Assembly (NCBI GenBank): GCA_009746045.1
Contig: RPFO01000192.1
Span: 1-64,000, forward strand
Length of the DNA: 64,000 bases
From: Mesostigma viride
Lineage: Eukaryota > Streptophyta > Mesostigmatophyceae > Mesostigmatales > Mesostigmataceae
Reading direction: 5' to 3'
Each line of letters opens with the position of its first letter. The first letter of the stretch is position 1. The translations under genes and the position numbers were made by a program. Under the pieces are notes generated by a model, which did not search any database, was not told the DNA's origin, and was given only the letters and a program-made list of their open reading frames with translations. Below, piece after piece: positions 1 through 10,521 of the stretch.

Positions 1-1707
1 GGGGCGGGGCGGCGGCGGAGGCGGGGGCGGGGCGGGCGGCGGGGCGGAGGCGGGGCGGGGCGGGCGGCGGCGGCGGGCGGGGCGGTGGCGGGGCGGGGCG
101 GGCGGGGCGGGCGGGCGGGGCGGGCGGGGCGGGGCGGCGGCGGGGCGGGGGGGGCGGGGCGGGGCGGGCGGGGCGGGGCGGCGGCGGGGCGGGGCGGCGG
201 AGGCGCGGGCGGGGCGGCGGCGGCGGCGGCGGGGCGGCGGGCGGGCGGGGCGGGGCGGGGCGGCGGCGGGGCCGCTGCGGGGCGGGCGGGGCGGGGCGGG
301 GCGGGGCGGGGCGGGGCGGGGCGGGGCGAGGCGGAGGGGGGGTGAAGTGGGGCGGGGCGGGTGGGTGGGGTGGGGCGGAGGTGGGGTGGGTGGTGGGGTG
401 GGGTGGGTGGGGTGGGGTGGGTGGGTGGGGTGGGGTGGGGTGGGGTGGGGTGGGTGGGGTGGGGTGGGGTGGGGTGGGGTGGGGTGGGTGGGGGGGGTGG
501 GTGGGTGGGTGGGGTGGGGTGGGGTGGGGTGGGGTGGGTGGGGTGGTGGGTGGGGTGGTGGGTGGGGTGGGGGGGGTGTGGTGTGGTGTGGTGTGGGTGG
601 TGTGGGTGGTGGGGTGGGTGGGTGGGGTGGGGTGGGGTGGGTGGGGTGGGGTGGGGTGGGGTGGGTGGGGTGGGTGGGGTGGGGTGGGGTGGGGTGGTGG
701 GGTGGGGTGGGGTGGGGTGGGTGGGGTGGGGTGGGGTGGGTGGGTGTGGGTGGGGTGGGGTGGGGTGGTGGGGTGGGGTGGGTGGGGGTGTGGGTGGGTG
801 GGTGGGGTGGTGGTGGGGTGGGGGTGGGGTGGGTGGTGGGGTGGGGTGGTGGTGGGTGGGGTGGGGTGGGGTGGGGTGGGGTGGGGTGGGGTGGGGTGGG
901 GTGGGGGTGGGGTGGGGTGGGTGGGTGGGGTGGTGGGTGGGGTGGTGGGGTGGGTGGGTGGGGGTGGGGTGGGGTGGGGTGGGTGGGGTGGGGTGGGGTG
1001 GGGGTGGGGTGGGGTGGGTGGGGTGGGGTGGGGTGGGGTGGGTGGGGTGGGGTGGGGTGGGTGGGGGGGTGGTGGGTGGGGTGGGTGGGGTGGGGTGGGG
1101 TGGGTGGGTGGGGTGGGTGGGTAGGGTAGGTGGGGTGGGGTGGGGTGGGCGGGGCGGGGCGGGCGGGGCGGGGCGGGGCGGGGCGGGCGGGGCGGGCGGG
1201 CGGGGCGGGGCGGGGCGGCGGGGCGGGGCGGGGCGGGGCGGGGGGGGGGTGGGGTAGGGTGGGTGGGGTGGGTGGGGTGGGTGGGGTGGGGTGGGTGGGG
1301 TGGGGTGGGTGGGGTGGGGGTGGGGTGGGGTGGGGTGGGGTGGGGGGGTGGGGTGGGTGGGGTGGGGTGGGTGGGGTGGGGTGGGGTGGGGTGGTGGGTG
1401 GGGTGGGGTGGGGGGTGGGTGGGGTGGGGTGGTGGGGTGGGGTGGGTGGGGTGGGTGGGTGGGGTGGGGTGGGGTGTGGTGGGGTGGGGTGGGGGGGTGG
1501 GGTGGGGTGGGGTGGGTGGGTGGGGTGGGGTGGGTGGGGTGGGGGTGGGTGGGGTGGGTGGGTGGGTGGGTGGTGGGGTGGGGTGGGTGGGGTGGGGGGG
1601 GTGGGGTGGGGTGGGGTGGGGTGGGGTGGGTGGGTGGGGTGGGGTGGGGTGGGGTGGGGTGGGGTGGGTGGATGGGGTGGGGTGGGGTGGGGGGGTAGGG
1701 TGGGGTG
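1..1707. repeat. 1.7-kb G-only low-complexity tract (GGGGC/GGGGT)
   Basis: The plus strand is almost entirely G with single C or T spacers. 1 to about 350 is GGGGC/GGC type, about 350-1147 is GGGGT/GGGT, about 1148-1245 returns to GGGGC, and about 1250-1707 is GGGGT again. A is nearly absent. All long open frames here are Gly/Val/Trp or Gly/Arg/Ala artefacts of the repeat. It is not the plant-type TTTAGGG telomere repeat. Every few bases supply a G-run, so G-quadruplex potential on this strand is extreme. It may be a satellite or subtelomeric array, or partly an assembly product. Confidence 0.95.
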
Positions 1708-2585
1708 GAACTTATGGCTGGGCTGGGGTGACGCGTGGGCTACATGAGAAGAAGCTGGGTGTGTGGGGGGGGGGGGCGGGCGGAAATGTTGGCTGAAGGG
1801 TAGACAGGTAGCCATTCGGGTTGTTTGAAGGGTGGCTGGAAGGTGCGTGCGGGGGGCGAGGGGGGGAGGCGGGGGGGCGGGCTGAAACCACAATGCCCAG
1901 AAAATGGCATGTAAGGAGGAAGTGGCCCCGACTTGGCGGGAAAACCCAGGTTGAAGGGATGAACAAAAACAAGCGTCTCTCTACTACAACAAGCATGTCC
2001 AGGCCCACTTTGTCCGGAAGGATGCCTAGAAGAGGAGGAAAGGAAACTGGGGGGTGGGAGGCATGTGTTGGTGAAGGGTGGAAAATGGGCTAACCATGGG
2101 TTGTGACAGATGGTGTTTCTCAGGCCCATTTCGTCAACGATGATGCCTGGCCGTAGAATGGGGCTGCCAGTGTTTCTGTTAACAGCCCGGGTAACCCCCA
2201 ACTCACACCACTCCCCAAACACCGAGTGACCACTGGATAAATGAGCAAGGATGGGGGGGGGGGTGCTAGTTCGACAATTCCACGGAAACTTCATAGATGA
2301 CATCAACGTTTCATGGATATTTCATTGATGCCTACCATGGGTCAAGAACGGGTTAACAACTGACATGGGGTTGACACCCGCACATACACATCCATGCGCT
2401 TAAGAAATGCAGCTTGTCCATTCCATTCATCACCGAGGTTGCTCTTGCTGTTCATGTTGTTACTGATCTAAAACGGATACATACGCACATACTACGGTAT
2501 AATCACATCAGAAGACGGCTTCTTTGGACGCTCTAATATTGCAACGGCGTATGGCGTTCACGGCGAATGCACTGTAAGGCCCAAG
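1708..2585. other. no recognised gene; G-rich edge and unique sequence
   Basis: A 188-codon minus-strand frame (1740-2306) is rich in Pro and Ser and overlaps the G-rich margin; I see no domain in it and do not call it a gene. The rest is unique sequence without visible features. A 3' exon of the minus-strand gene at 2586-2927 could lie here, because that ORF contains a possible splice donor near its end. Confidence 0.4.
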
Positions 2586-2927
2586 CTACGTGCACAGGCA
2601 GCCTCCAACCCTCCCCCCCAAGAGCTTACATGCCGCACTGTACCCAACGGCTCCAACAGCTGCTATGCTGGCCCATCCAAAGATGTTTTTCAGGGTACCG
2701 AAGAATTTGCCACCTGGACCGGACTCATGCCCGCCGTCCTCGCCAAAACCGCCTGGCTCGGGTGCCAGCTCGGCAATGATGGATTTTGGTTGCGTGCTTT
2801 GACTGGGGCTAGAATGACCTGCAGTGTGAGCGGCTAATCTAATTACGGGGCCAGCGCCATCCAGGGCCTTTGATATCGCCCGTAAATGGTTCGGCAACAA
2901 TCTACGAAGTGCAGTTGCCGCCATCAT
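2586..2927 (-). CDS. hypothetical small protein with mitochondrial-type leader
   Basis: The 113-codon ORF starts at tandem ATGs (2927 and 2924). The first 25 residues are rich in Arg, Leu and Ala with no acidic residue (MMAATALRRLLPNHLRAIS), which is typical of a mitochondrial presequence. The middle is Pro/Gly/Ser-rich. Near the C terminus lies one hydrophobic stretch (WASIAAVGAVGYSAAC) that could be a single membrane helix. Directly after it the DNA reads GCAT|GTAAGC on the minus strand, a good splice donor, so the true C terminus may be encoded by a further exon at lower coordinates. I do not recognise the family. Codon-scale cues alone support it, so confidence is moderate. Confidence 0.4.
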   Translation of the reverse strand: MMAATALRRLLPNHLRAISKALDGAGPVIRLAAHTAGHSSPSQSTQPKSIIAELAPEPGGFGEDGGHESGPGGKFFGTLKNIFGWASIAAVGAVGYSAACKLLGGRVGGCLCT

Positions 2928-4063
2928 TATGAAATATTATATTAAAACACTACAGTTGTCGAATGCCGGTTGCTTCTGCCCTACTAGGCATGCTAACTTT
3001 GTCGACAGAGTGGGGACACCCGCATGCAGTGCCGCAGGGATTCCGTGACAACCGAAGCTAGCCGAGCTGAAACAATTGCATAGGGAAGACAAATATTGAA
3101 TGCCAAATCCTCTAGCCCCAGTGCCCCGTTCTTACATGCACGAGCCTACAGTTCACTGTCAGTTGCCTGTCCCGAGGCATGACGCACCAGAGAATCGCGG
3201 GTCCGTCGCTTCCTTGCCCGGGGGCTCGGGACATTGCCAGCTCAGACGTGACGAGTGACGACTGCATGGCAAAATGCCTGCAGGAACTTACACGACTTAG
3301 GGTACTGCCTGATCCCCTTACTAGTGAACAGTATATTCGATTCCTATAGTCAGCAAAATTGGTGCGAGAGGTCCCCAGTTCGATTCCGGTCGGATTCATT
3401 TGCAGATCGCGTTTTCCGCGTTTTCCGCGGCCTGGCACTGAACGCAAAGGTTTTCACCTTTGCGGAGTGTCTGATCAGAGTATATTCGAGTCCCGAGTGG
3501 TTCATAGTTCATCACACTCCTGACAAACTGTCTCAATCTGTGGCAGATGCCTGCCCATGTGCGTCGGGCAACAACAACAACTACTACTGCGGCAGATGGA
3601 CCATGGATGGACGGCTGCCAAGACAGCAGCCTGCGCTTCGCCCGGCAGCGGCCGCGGCCGCGGCGGGATTTCAGAACCGCCCAGACCGGTGGCGCGGCGC
3701 GCGCCTGGTGACGCTGCGTGCGCAACCCGTAAGTCCCGTAACTCTCGGCGTAACTTCCAACTCCGGCCACCCCGGTGACGGGCAGGTCGCTCTTATACCC
3801 AACCTGGCCGAAGCCTGGGGACCTCTGAAGTAAGCGCCAAACCCACTGCCTAATCGCTAGCATCGCAGGGCGGATAGTGGAGCTTTTGCAACACGAAACC
3901 GATAATTCAGGCGGTCACGGCAGTTGTGTAGTCTATGGCTGCATAACATCCACAGTTTCTGGTTGGCTTGCGAGCGACCCGAACGCCATCGTAGACTCTG
4001 CGCAGCGCGTCAATCCATAAGTATTAGGCAGCAAATTTGCTGTTTACTTGCGCATTGCTGACC
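2928..4063. other. intergenic, contains one SINE
   Basis: Apart from the SINE at 3341-3478 I see no gene. Frames on both strands across 3112-3863 are translations of the SINE and of GC-rich flanks; the minus-strand GIELGT-type peptide is the usual antisense reading of a tRNA B box, not a protein. Confidence 0.5.
3341..3478 (+). mobile_element. tRNA-related SINE, copy 1, with 11-bp target-site duplication
   Basis: A 138-bp unit is flanked by perfect direct repeats AGTATATTCGA at 3330-3340 and 3479-3489. It contains AGTTCGATTCC, an almost perfect RNA polymerase III B box, preceded by a TATAGTCAGC...TTGGTGCG segment that resembles an eroded tRNA 5' half. The 3' part is not tRNA-like and carries the inverted motif AAAGGTTTTCACCTTT. 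There is no A-rich tail; the unit ends CTGATCAG. A near-identical copy lies at 46663-46803. The tRNA origin is inferred from the B box; transposition is shown directly by the duplication. Confidence 0.8.
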
Positions 4064-7000
4064 ATGGAGTGTGTTCGCGCCAGCCGTGTAGTTGTGCCCA
4101 TGACGTCGTGTGTTGCAGCCCGGCCTACCCCGGCTCAATCTAGGGGTGCATGCGCAGTTCTACCTCTATCTTCACGCCATTCCATGGCCGCATTTCTGCC
4201 CGCAAAGCAGAGCCTGGTAGGTTGGGCTAATGATATACCATAGTCCAGTGTGGCCTTGTTGCCTGGCAGCGCCTGTGTAGGGCGCGTACGTAGGCATGCT
4301 AGGACTACCCTGGCTTGGCAACTTGCCAGAACCAAACATACGCAATCAGATTATTTTGTAGCAAATGAATGACGTGAATTTCTCTTTTCCTGGGCCTTAA
4401 TACTTGCCGTCTTTGTCGCAATTCGTGCATAATTTCCCGGGGGCACAGCCGTGCCGACGCCGTGCTATCGTGTGTGAAGCCGAGGGGGAGGATGCTGCCC
4501 CTGCGGAGGAGAAGCCGAAGCAGATTAGTAAGTGTTCTCCGATTACTGTTGCTGAAATCTTCCTGCTAAGGGCTTCCACGTCTTTATCTGGCTTACGGGT
4601 ACGGCAAATGGCTAAACGCGAGTGAATGCCAGGTAGTTTCCTTGCGTGCTTTTTGCCACTTGTTTCCTGTAAACGCCAGCGTTGGCGATTGCAACGCATG
4701 CCGTCTCCTCGATTGCAACGCGGGATGCTCACTTGCCACCCCAGCACATACACACACAGCAATGTTGTAGGTTTAACTCTCTCCCCTAACCGGTAAATCT
4801 TATGATACGCCTGGAGGCCAAAGTACAATAAGCATGCCATGAATAGCCTGGGAAGGTAACAGGCTATGCTTCTGCACCGTGTAGAGACTTTGTTGGCAAA
4901 TGTCCTCAGCTTTTTATCATTTAGAGACTGCAGACGTTTGCCAAGAAAGTCTCTATACGAGACCAGGTGAATTAGCTACAATTGCTCAAGTGATTCAAAC
5001 ATGCCGTCTCGTCCCCAGACGTGCGTCTCTTCAATTCATCATCATGCCAATCAGTGATGTTGGATGTATTTGGGGAATGAAGTCAGGGGGCGCAAGGGTT
5101 TGCAGGATATATTTGGCGAGAGGTTGTCCGGGGAGCTAGGACGCAAAGGGGGCTTGGGAGGGAAAGACAGCCTTAGCTCGCAACGCCTAGACAGGTGTGT
5201 TATAAGTTATAACCATCCCTTTACCGGCATTTCCTGCCAGCTGATAACTTGACTTCGGCTCTTAACAAAAATTGGTGCTTTTTGCATGGGCGCTTTGGCC
5301 TGTCGGTCACCCTGCAGGGAGCAAGGGAGACATTGTGAGCGTCGACAAGGCCAAGTACACCAACAGCCCAGAGGTGGGTCTCGTTCTCTCTATGATATAT
5401 ATATCCAATGTATGTGTTTGGGTGTCTTCACTGTGATGTAAGTAAGTATAATTTGGTTTATATATTCCAAGCATCTAATCTATATTTGAAATTGGTGCGG
5501 CGTTTGCGTGCTCGGAGCAATCGGCCCGAGATATAGCTTTCTATCAAAAAGCTTCCGGCAGAGCCAAGCTTGTCACTGCTTACAGGTTGGTTGCTTATCG
5601 GTTGCAAGTTGGTGTAGTGCCCCCCAGGGCAAATGATGTAAATAAAGCTCCCTCGCTGGCGTTGGGTTGCAGCCGCTAGTGTCCTTTTTCTTTCGTTTTT
5701 TCGTGACACGGGATTTTCACAATCCAAGCCCCGTATTGCTACCACATTGCTACCGTAATGACTGTATTAGCGAGGAATGGCGTTCACCAGCTACCACGAC
5801 CACCCGTTGTTGCCATCATGCCCGCCGTGGCCATTCTCATGGTGCCATCATGCCCGCCAAAACCCCCTCCCGTATGGTTGCACCCTGCAAGGTTGCAAAT
5901 CCACATGACTCGGTTGGGAGCGGCATTCTTGGTTGTTTCCCCTTACTGCGCCGCAGACACCAGGCCTCCCCACTCTCCCCCACCCACCCACCCTGCGAGC
6001 ATTGTGTCTGCCACCACTTCGGTCACCAGCACCGAAAATATCGTCACACTAGCAACCACACTTTTATCTGTGTAAAGCCATTCTAGCACTAGCATGGGTA
6101 CGCGCGCGGGGGCGGGGGGTGGGGGTGTGTGGGGGGGGTGGGGGCGAGGATGCCACAGCAGGGGCCATCCCTATGGGTTACCGTCCCCTGCTTGCAGTAG
6201 TTGAGTTATCTTCTTTGTGGTGTTGCACTCCGCATGTGTACTGACGGCATATGCCCCTCTGTCTATCTTGGCCTCCTTGGTTTCCCTCCACGCGGCGCAG
6301 TCGCTGGCCAACCATGATGTCAACTATACAGGCATCCAGTTCATCTTTGAGGCGCGGGGAGAGGTGCGTTGGAACGCTTGCGTGGTGGAAGTCCTTATCC
6401 TCAACGGAAGAAATCATTACCTTGGTTAGGGTATGCCGTCGGGAAATTAAGCCTCATTGGTGGAAGGTTTGCCTCATGGAAGATTACCTCTAGGCAAGTT
6501 AGTGGTGAGCGACAGTTGACCCGGTCATCAACTCAGTAACATCAAGTTGTAAAGGGCTTGCAAGCGCTCGCCAAAACGCTTCGCGGGGCCCCAAACAATG
6601 CATGTCATGCGGTGGAGCAAAATTTTATGTTTCAGATCATGGGGACGGCGGTTGCAGCCTAGAACAACGACCAAGACTCTTGTATTATGCTGAAAGGGTC
6701 GGTGGCAGGAGCTGTGAGGCTTCTGGCAGGATGGTAAGACCCTGGCTGGTATAAGCGTGTGCTGCAGGAACCATGAGGCCCATGTATGCACCCAAGGGTC
6801 CCTTGGCAGGACGTAAAAAGGTTCTGCGTGACAATGGTGCGCCTTGATGCGGGAGAAGGCGTTCAGACTGAAAGGATGGCATAAGGAAGTACCATCAAAT
6901 ACTGACAGGTGTCTAACTACCACCGCGTCGTGTGGAAAAATCCATTTCCGCTGATCAGTCTGACGAAGTTGCGCGGGAGCTGCGTGGCTTGCTATGTGCA

Positions 7001-9229
7001 AGTGCGTTGCCAGCTTCTTTCGTGTCAACCATTCCTTTAAGCCCTGTACATGGGGGTGCTGGGGTATGGATAGCAGTGTCAAATATTATTTCCTATTATA
7101 TGCCCTGTTTCCTATTATATGAGTGCCTTTCATTATGAAAGTGTCAAATATGTCGATTTACCCGCCAAATCATGAGTAGAAACCTGTTTGGGATGTAGAG
7201 GGTGAGAGGGGCATGCTTGGGATGGACTGAAGATGGGTGCTAATGCATAGCTCAGGCACAGCCACCCGTAGTGCGGGGTATGCGGGACCGCGACATCCCC
7301 ACTGGGGGCTACAGGGACGGGGGCTGCTGGGGAAGCTGGTCTAAGAGCCAGCCGCACTTGCAGCCCAGTACTTTCATCTTATTCATGTGCATGTTTACAG
7401 CGTAGTGGTGGTGTGGTTATCTATAGCTCCTGATAGCGCTGTAGTAGACTCACCTGTCTGCCTGCTCCCACCACGGTGTGTGCACTGGACCCTGCAGGTT
7501 CTGGAAGTTCGGAACTTCCAGGCCGGCGAATACTGCCTGGTGAGTGGGTGATTACGACAGCTTTGTGAAGGACACGCCCTACCTGTGTCTAGTCTTGTGC
7601 CGTCAATAAGTTAAAGGGCTGGTCTTGCCCTGTCCATGACATGCCTTGGTTGTTAGGTCATGGCGCTTTTCATCCTCGTATAAGGGATGCCTGTGTGACT
7701 GGGAGAAGGGACTTTGTTCTCTTGCTATCTGATTATCACACCGGATGCTCTCCCGTTTTCTCTCCAAAAACCTCTTTTGCTCGCCCTTCTGGTCTGGGTC
7801 AGCTTTGGTTGGTGTTCTCCACCCAGCGATGAAGCCAGCTAGTCTCGCCCGGTTGCCATTGACCACTGGGTGGCATCTGGTTCACCCAACGTGGGATTCC
7901 AGGGGCCGGAAACGAGATAGGATGGATCGAAGGGGAGTGGAGGGAGGAGGGGGGGTGGGGGCCAGAGAGTTACTTGTCTTACATCTGCGGTGCCTGGTGC
8001 CTTGGACTATCAACACGCAACTGACAGGCTTTAACGACAGGCCTGTTCGCCTGAGCTGCCCTGCATGTTCTGAAAGGCTGTTTGGGGTTACTAGCGTGCA
8101 CAAGGGAACCCGCTGCAATTCATGCTTCTGAGCCACCCACTGTTTATCCCTGGCTGCGCGGGTTTCCTCACTAGCTTGGCTGCAGGGTACGGTTATCCCT
8201 GGCTGTGTGGGTTTCCTCACTAGCTTGGCTGCGTGGTACGGTTATCCCTGGCTGTTTGGGTTTCCTTACTAGCTTGGCTGCGTGGTACGTTTATCCCTGG
8301 CTGCGTGGGTTGCTCGTGCCGTGGCGGGTTTCTCGTCCCCTCGTCCTTACTTCACCTGATAGGAAAAAGCATATCTACTTTCTAGAGTTCCAGGAACATA
8401 CATATAGAGCTACCATGGTCCGGATTCTTCAGATTTCTGGCCTGCGCTGATTGTCTCATTTATATATATATTCGCACGTGATAGGGGTATAGAGTTCTGT
8501 TGTATTATTCACAGTTTGTTGAGTCATGTGGAACTCAACGTGCATGTTCCTGCAATATCTGTGCTGCCGCAGGTTGCCTGGGCGGGTCATCCCAACCCAC
8601 CTGCGTGGCTGCCATCGGACATGCTGAAGAAGGTAGGCGAGGGGTCTCTGCCACGCATACTGTTGGTGGACCAGCCATTCATTTGTCACAGAAACGTCGT
8701 TGGCCCGGCCGCTGTTGCAGTTTGTTCAACAGTTGTTGAAGCTTTTGCTGATGTTGAAAAATGCAATGTCGGTTTATTGCAGCATTGAACTGTGCTTACC
8801 GACTAGGTCGCCACGGCATTTTTCAAATGCCGCTGATTTTCATTTTGCGTGAGTAGCCATAGCTCAATCGTGTGTCAGTAGCCTTGACATCATGAGGCAG
8901 CTAGGTGGTCAAGTTCATCAGCATGCCTCCACCAAACCTTGAAGTTTATCTCATGTGCACTCATGTCGTGCTTGTCATGGTTGATGCTTGATGCTGTATC
9001 TGCCTGTACTGCATATCAAACAGAAAACATGCTTGGCATATGTCATTCTGCCAAGCATGGGCATGTTTTGTTTTATTTCCGGCTTGGTTTCCATGTCTTG
9101 TGTTCACACGCGCAGGCGCTCTGCTCATAGCTCCAACTCATGCAGCGTTTTTCCCTTTCTGCTGGCCATGTCGTGTTGTGCAACGCGTATATGCTGCAGG
9201 AGCCAAAGCTGAACTACACACGGACATAA
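4064..9229 (+). CDS. small plastid-targeted conserved protein, 160 aa, 7 exons
   Basis: Exons 4064-4216, 4449-4527, 5318-5373, 6301-6363, 7498-7539, 8573-8632 and 9200-9229 join in frame; all junctions are GT-AG and phases agree (0,1,0,0,0,0). The first 60 or so residues are rich in Arg, Ser, Ala and Val with few acids, a chloroplast transit peptide. An acidic-Ala linker follows (CEAEGEDAAPAEEKPKQ), then a compact domain opening SKGDIVSVDKAKYTNSPE, continuing NYTGIQFIFEARGEV and ending LVAWAGHPNPPAWLPSDMLK. This reads like a small SH3-like beta-barrel. I associate the AWLP-x-ML-K ending with a plastid protein family of green plants but cannot name it. The exons are tiny in long introns, hence easily missed. 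The 6528-7082 minus-strand frame inside intron 4 (184 codons) has no recognisable domain. Confidence 0.75.
8142..8315. repeat. 49-bp tandem repeat, about 3.5 copies, intronic
   Basis: The unit begins GGTTATCCCTGGCTG and ends GGCTGCGTGGTAC. Copies start near 8142, 8191, 8240 and 8289 with few mismatches; the last is partial. It lies in the fifth intron (7540-8572) of the plastid-protein gene. Confidence 0.85.
8407..8456 (-). repeat. R1 dispersed repeat, truncated copy
   Basis: Read on the minus strand, it matches the first about 50 bp of R1: GAGACAATCAGCGCAGGCC, then CAGAAATC, then AATCCGGACCATGGTAGCTC. Full copies lie at 25846, 26486 and 48113. Confidence 0.75.
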
Positions 9230-9236
9230 AGCGGGT

Positions 9237-9242
9237 AATAAA
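9237..9242 (+). promoter_or_regulatory. possible polyadenylation signal AATAAA
   Basis: AATAAA occurs 8 bases after the TAA stop of the plastid-protein gene. It is unusually close to the stop; chance occurrence is possible. Confidence 0.3.
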
Positions 9243-9589
9243 GTGTGCCTGTGGAGTTAAGCGCGGCGTTAGCCAAGGAGCGGCTTTTCATGAGCATTGA
9301 GGAGCCCTTCAAGTGCTAGCCAGAACTTGGCAAATATGGCTAGTCAATTCATTAATCAAACGTGCACTTACCAATGTTGGGTACTTATTCTTCTTCTTTG
9401 TTTGTGTGTGGGTGGGGGTGGGGTGGGGTGGGGGGGGTGGGGGGGGCACTGATGTGGAGGACCTTTACTCCTAGCTTGACGGATCTTCTGTTCATGCTCC
9501 AGCTGTTGCCAATTAACCCATAATTTACACCAGTGCACATCCGTAGAGAAGATTTGTATTTGGGCATGCAACGTATTTACCGCATTATA

Positions 9590-10368
9590 TTAAATTAAAT
9601 TAAATTGGAACATATCTCCGTTGGGAGTACATGTAGCACATGTTCTCCTTCTCATTTCATGGTTCAGTGTTACGACCACGACGGAAACCCATCTGAGACT
9701 CACCCAGGTGTGGGTCCAGCGCGGCGCGGCGCCTGTGCAGCATCATGTGCATGAAGACCTTCAGCGCGGCGCTCTGGAGGCAGACACCCCGGTAGTTACC
9801 GGGGTCAGCAGCAGAGCCCTTCTAGTACAGCATGACGCGGATGGCCGTCTGCCACTCAGCAGGCGGAGGCTCGTCAGAAAGCAGGACACGGTTGCAGAAC
9901 GCCAGCAGAAGATCCCTAACCGCCGGATCAGGGGTCTTCAGCAGCTCAGCAGAAAGGTGGTTGGTACCGACCGCCACATCGTACCGCAGGCGAGCAAGGG
10001 CGCGCCGTCCTATTCCTTCAAAGTCAAAGGGGTGGACGACGTCGTCGGTGGCAAGGCGGCCCTCCTGCAAGGCGGGGACTTGGTAGTCCGCGGCCGAGGA
10101 GGGGGGCGCTGGCGGCGGCGGGGGTCCGGCAACCCCGTGGCGGGCGGCCGTCTCGGGGTGAAGCGGCGGGGGGGGGGCGCGAGCCCCACCGGTCAAGGAA
10201 ACATTGTGGGCCAACCAGCAGTCAAGGCTGACCGGCGCCGTGCCGTCCCCCGTGTTGCATGCTCCACTGGGGTGCGCTGCCGCCGGCCGCCGAGCCGGTC
10301 GAGGTGGTACCACATGTCCTTGCCCTGGTTGCGAGCCTGGCAGGCCTTGGCATCTGCGATGCACTGTT
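9590..10368 (-). mobile_element. family-B LINE fragment with large internal deletion
   Basis: The minus strand encodes part of the reverse-transcriptase N-terminal region (for example LLKTPDPAVRDLLLAF and PPAEWQTAIRVMLY) and is close to 49.99-50.96 kb of the large LINE. Near 9665 the RT sequence is joined directly to the family 3' end: ATGTGCTACATGTACTCCCAACGGAG (9610-9640) and an (ATTTA)n tail at 9590-9606. The whole second half of RT is therefore missing. It lacks the MITE present in the 50-kb copy and so preserves the empty site (TA at 10084-10085). Confidence 0.85.
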
Positions 10369-10439
10369 ATGACATGCTCACATGGGTCTTATTGCACCCA
10401 CAGACTGCCAGATCGTTAGCGTGTCCGTTTAGCTAGCGT

Positions 10440-10521
10440 GCCCGCATGCAGCTGTGGCATTAATTAATTAATTAATTAGACTCGTGCTCCCGTTGGGGAG
10501 TCACGGAGCATTAACCCCGAT
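10440..10521 (-). mobile_element. family-D LINE 3' terminus (split)
   Basis: The minus strand reads GGGGTTAATGCTCCGTGACTCCCCAACGGGAGCACGAGTC, then an (AATT)n tail. It continues beyond the inserted family-A element at 12475, where the same 3' region resumes. ATTAACCCCGAT is duplicated at 10510-10521 and 12475-12486. Confidence 0.75.

Noticed and set aside
1-1707. Telomere
   Set aside because: No TTTAGGG or TTAGGG units; pentamer composition and block switches do not match known telomere repeats. Subtelomeric origin remains possible but unsupported.
85-1796. Long Gly/Val/Trp open frames in the G-rich tract
   Set aside because: Pure repeat translation; every frame is open because the tract has no A and therefore no stop codons on this strand.
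3112-3447. Minus-strand ORF with GIELGTSRTNFADY
   Set aside because: Antisense reading of the SINE B box, a familiar spurious peptide, not a gene.
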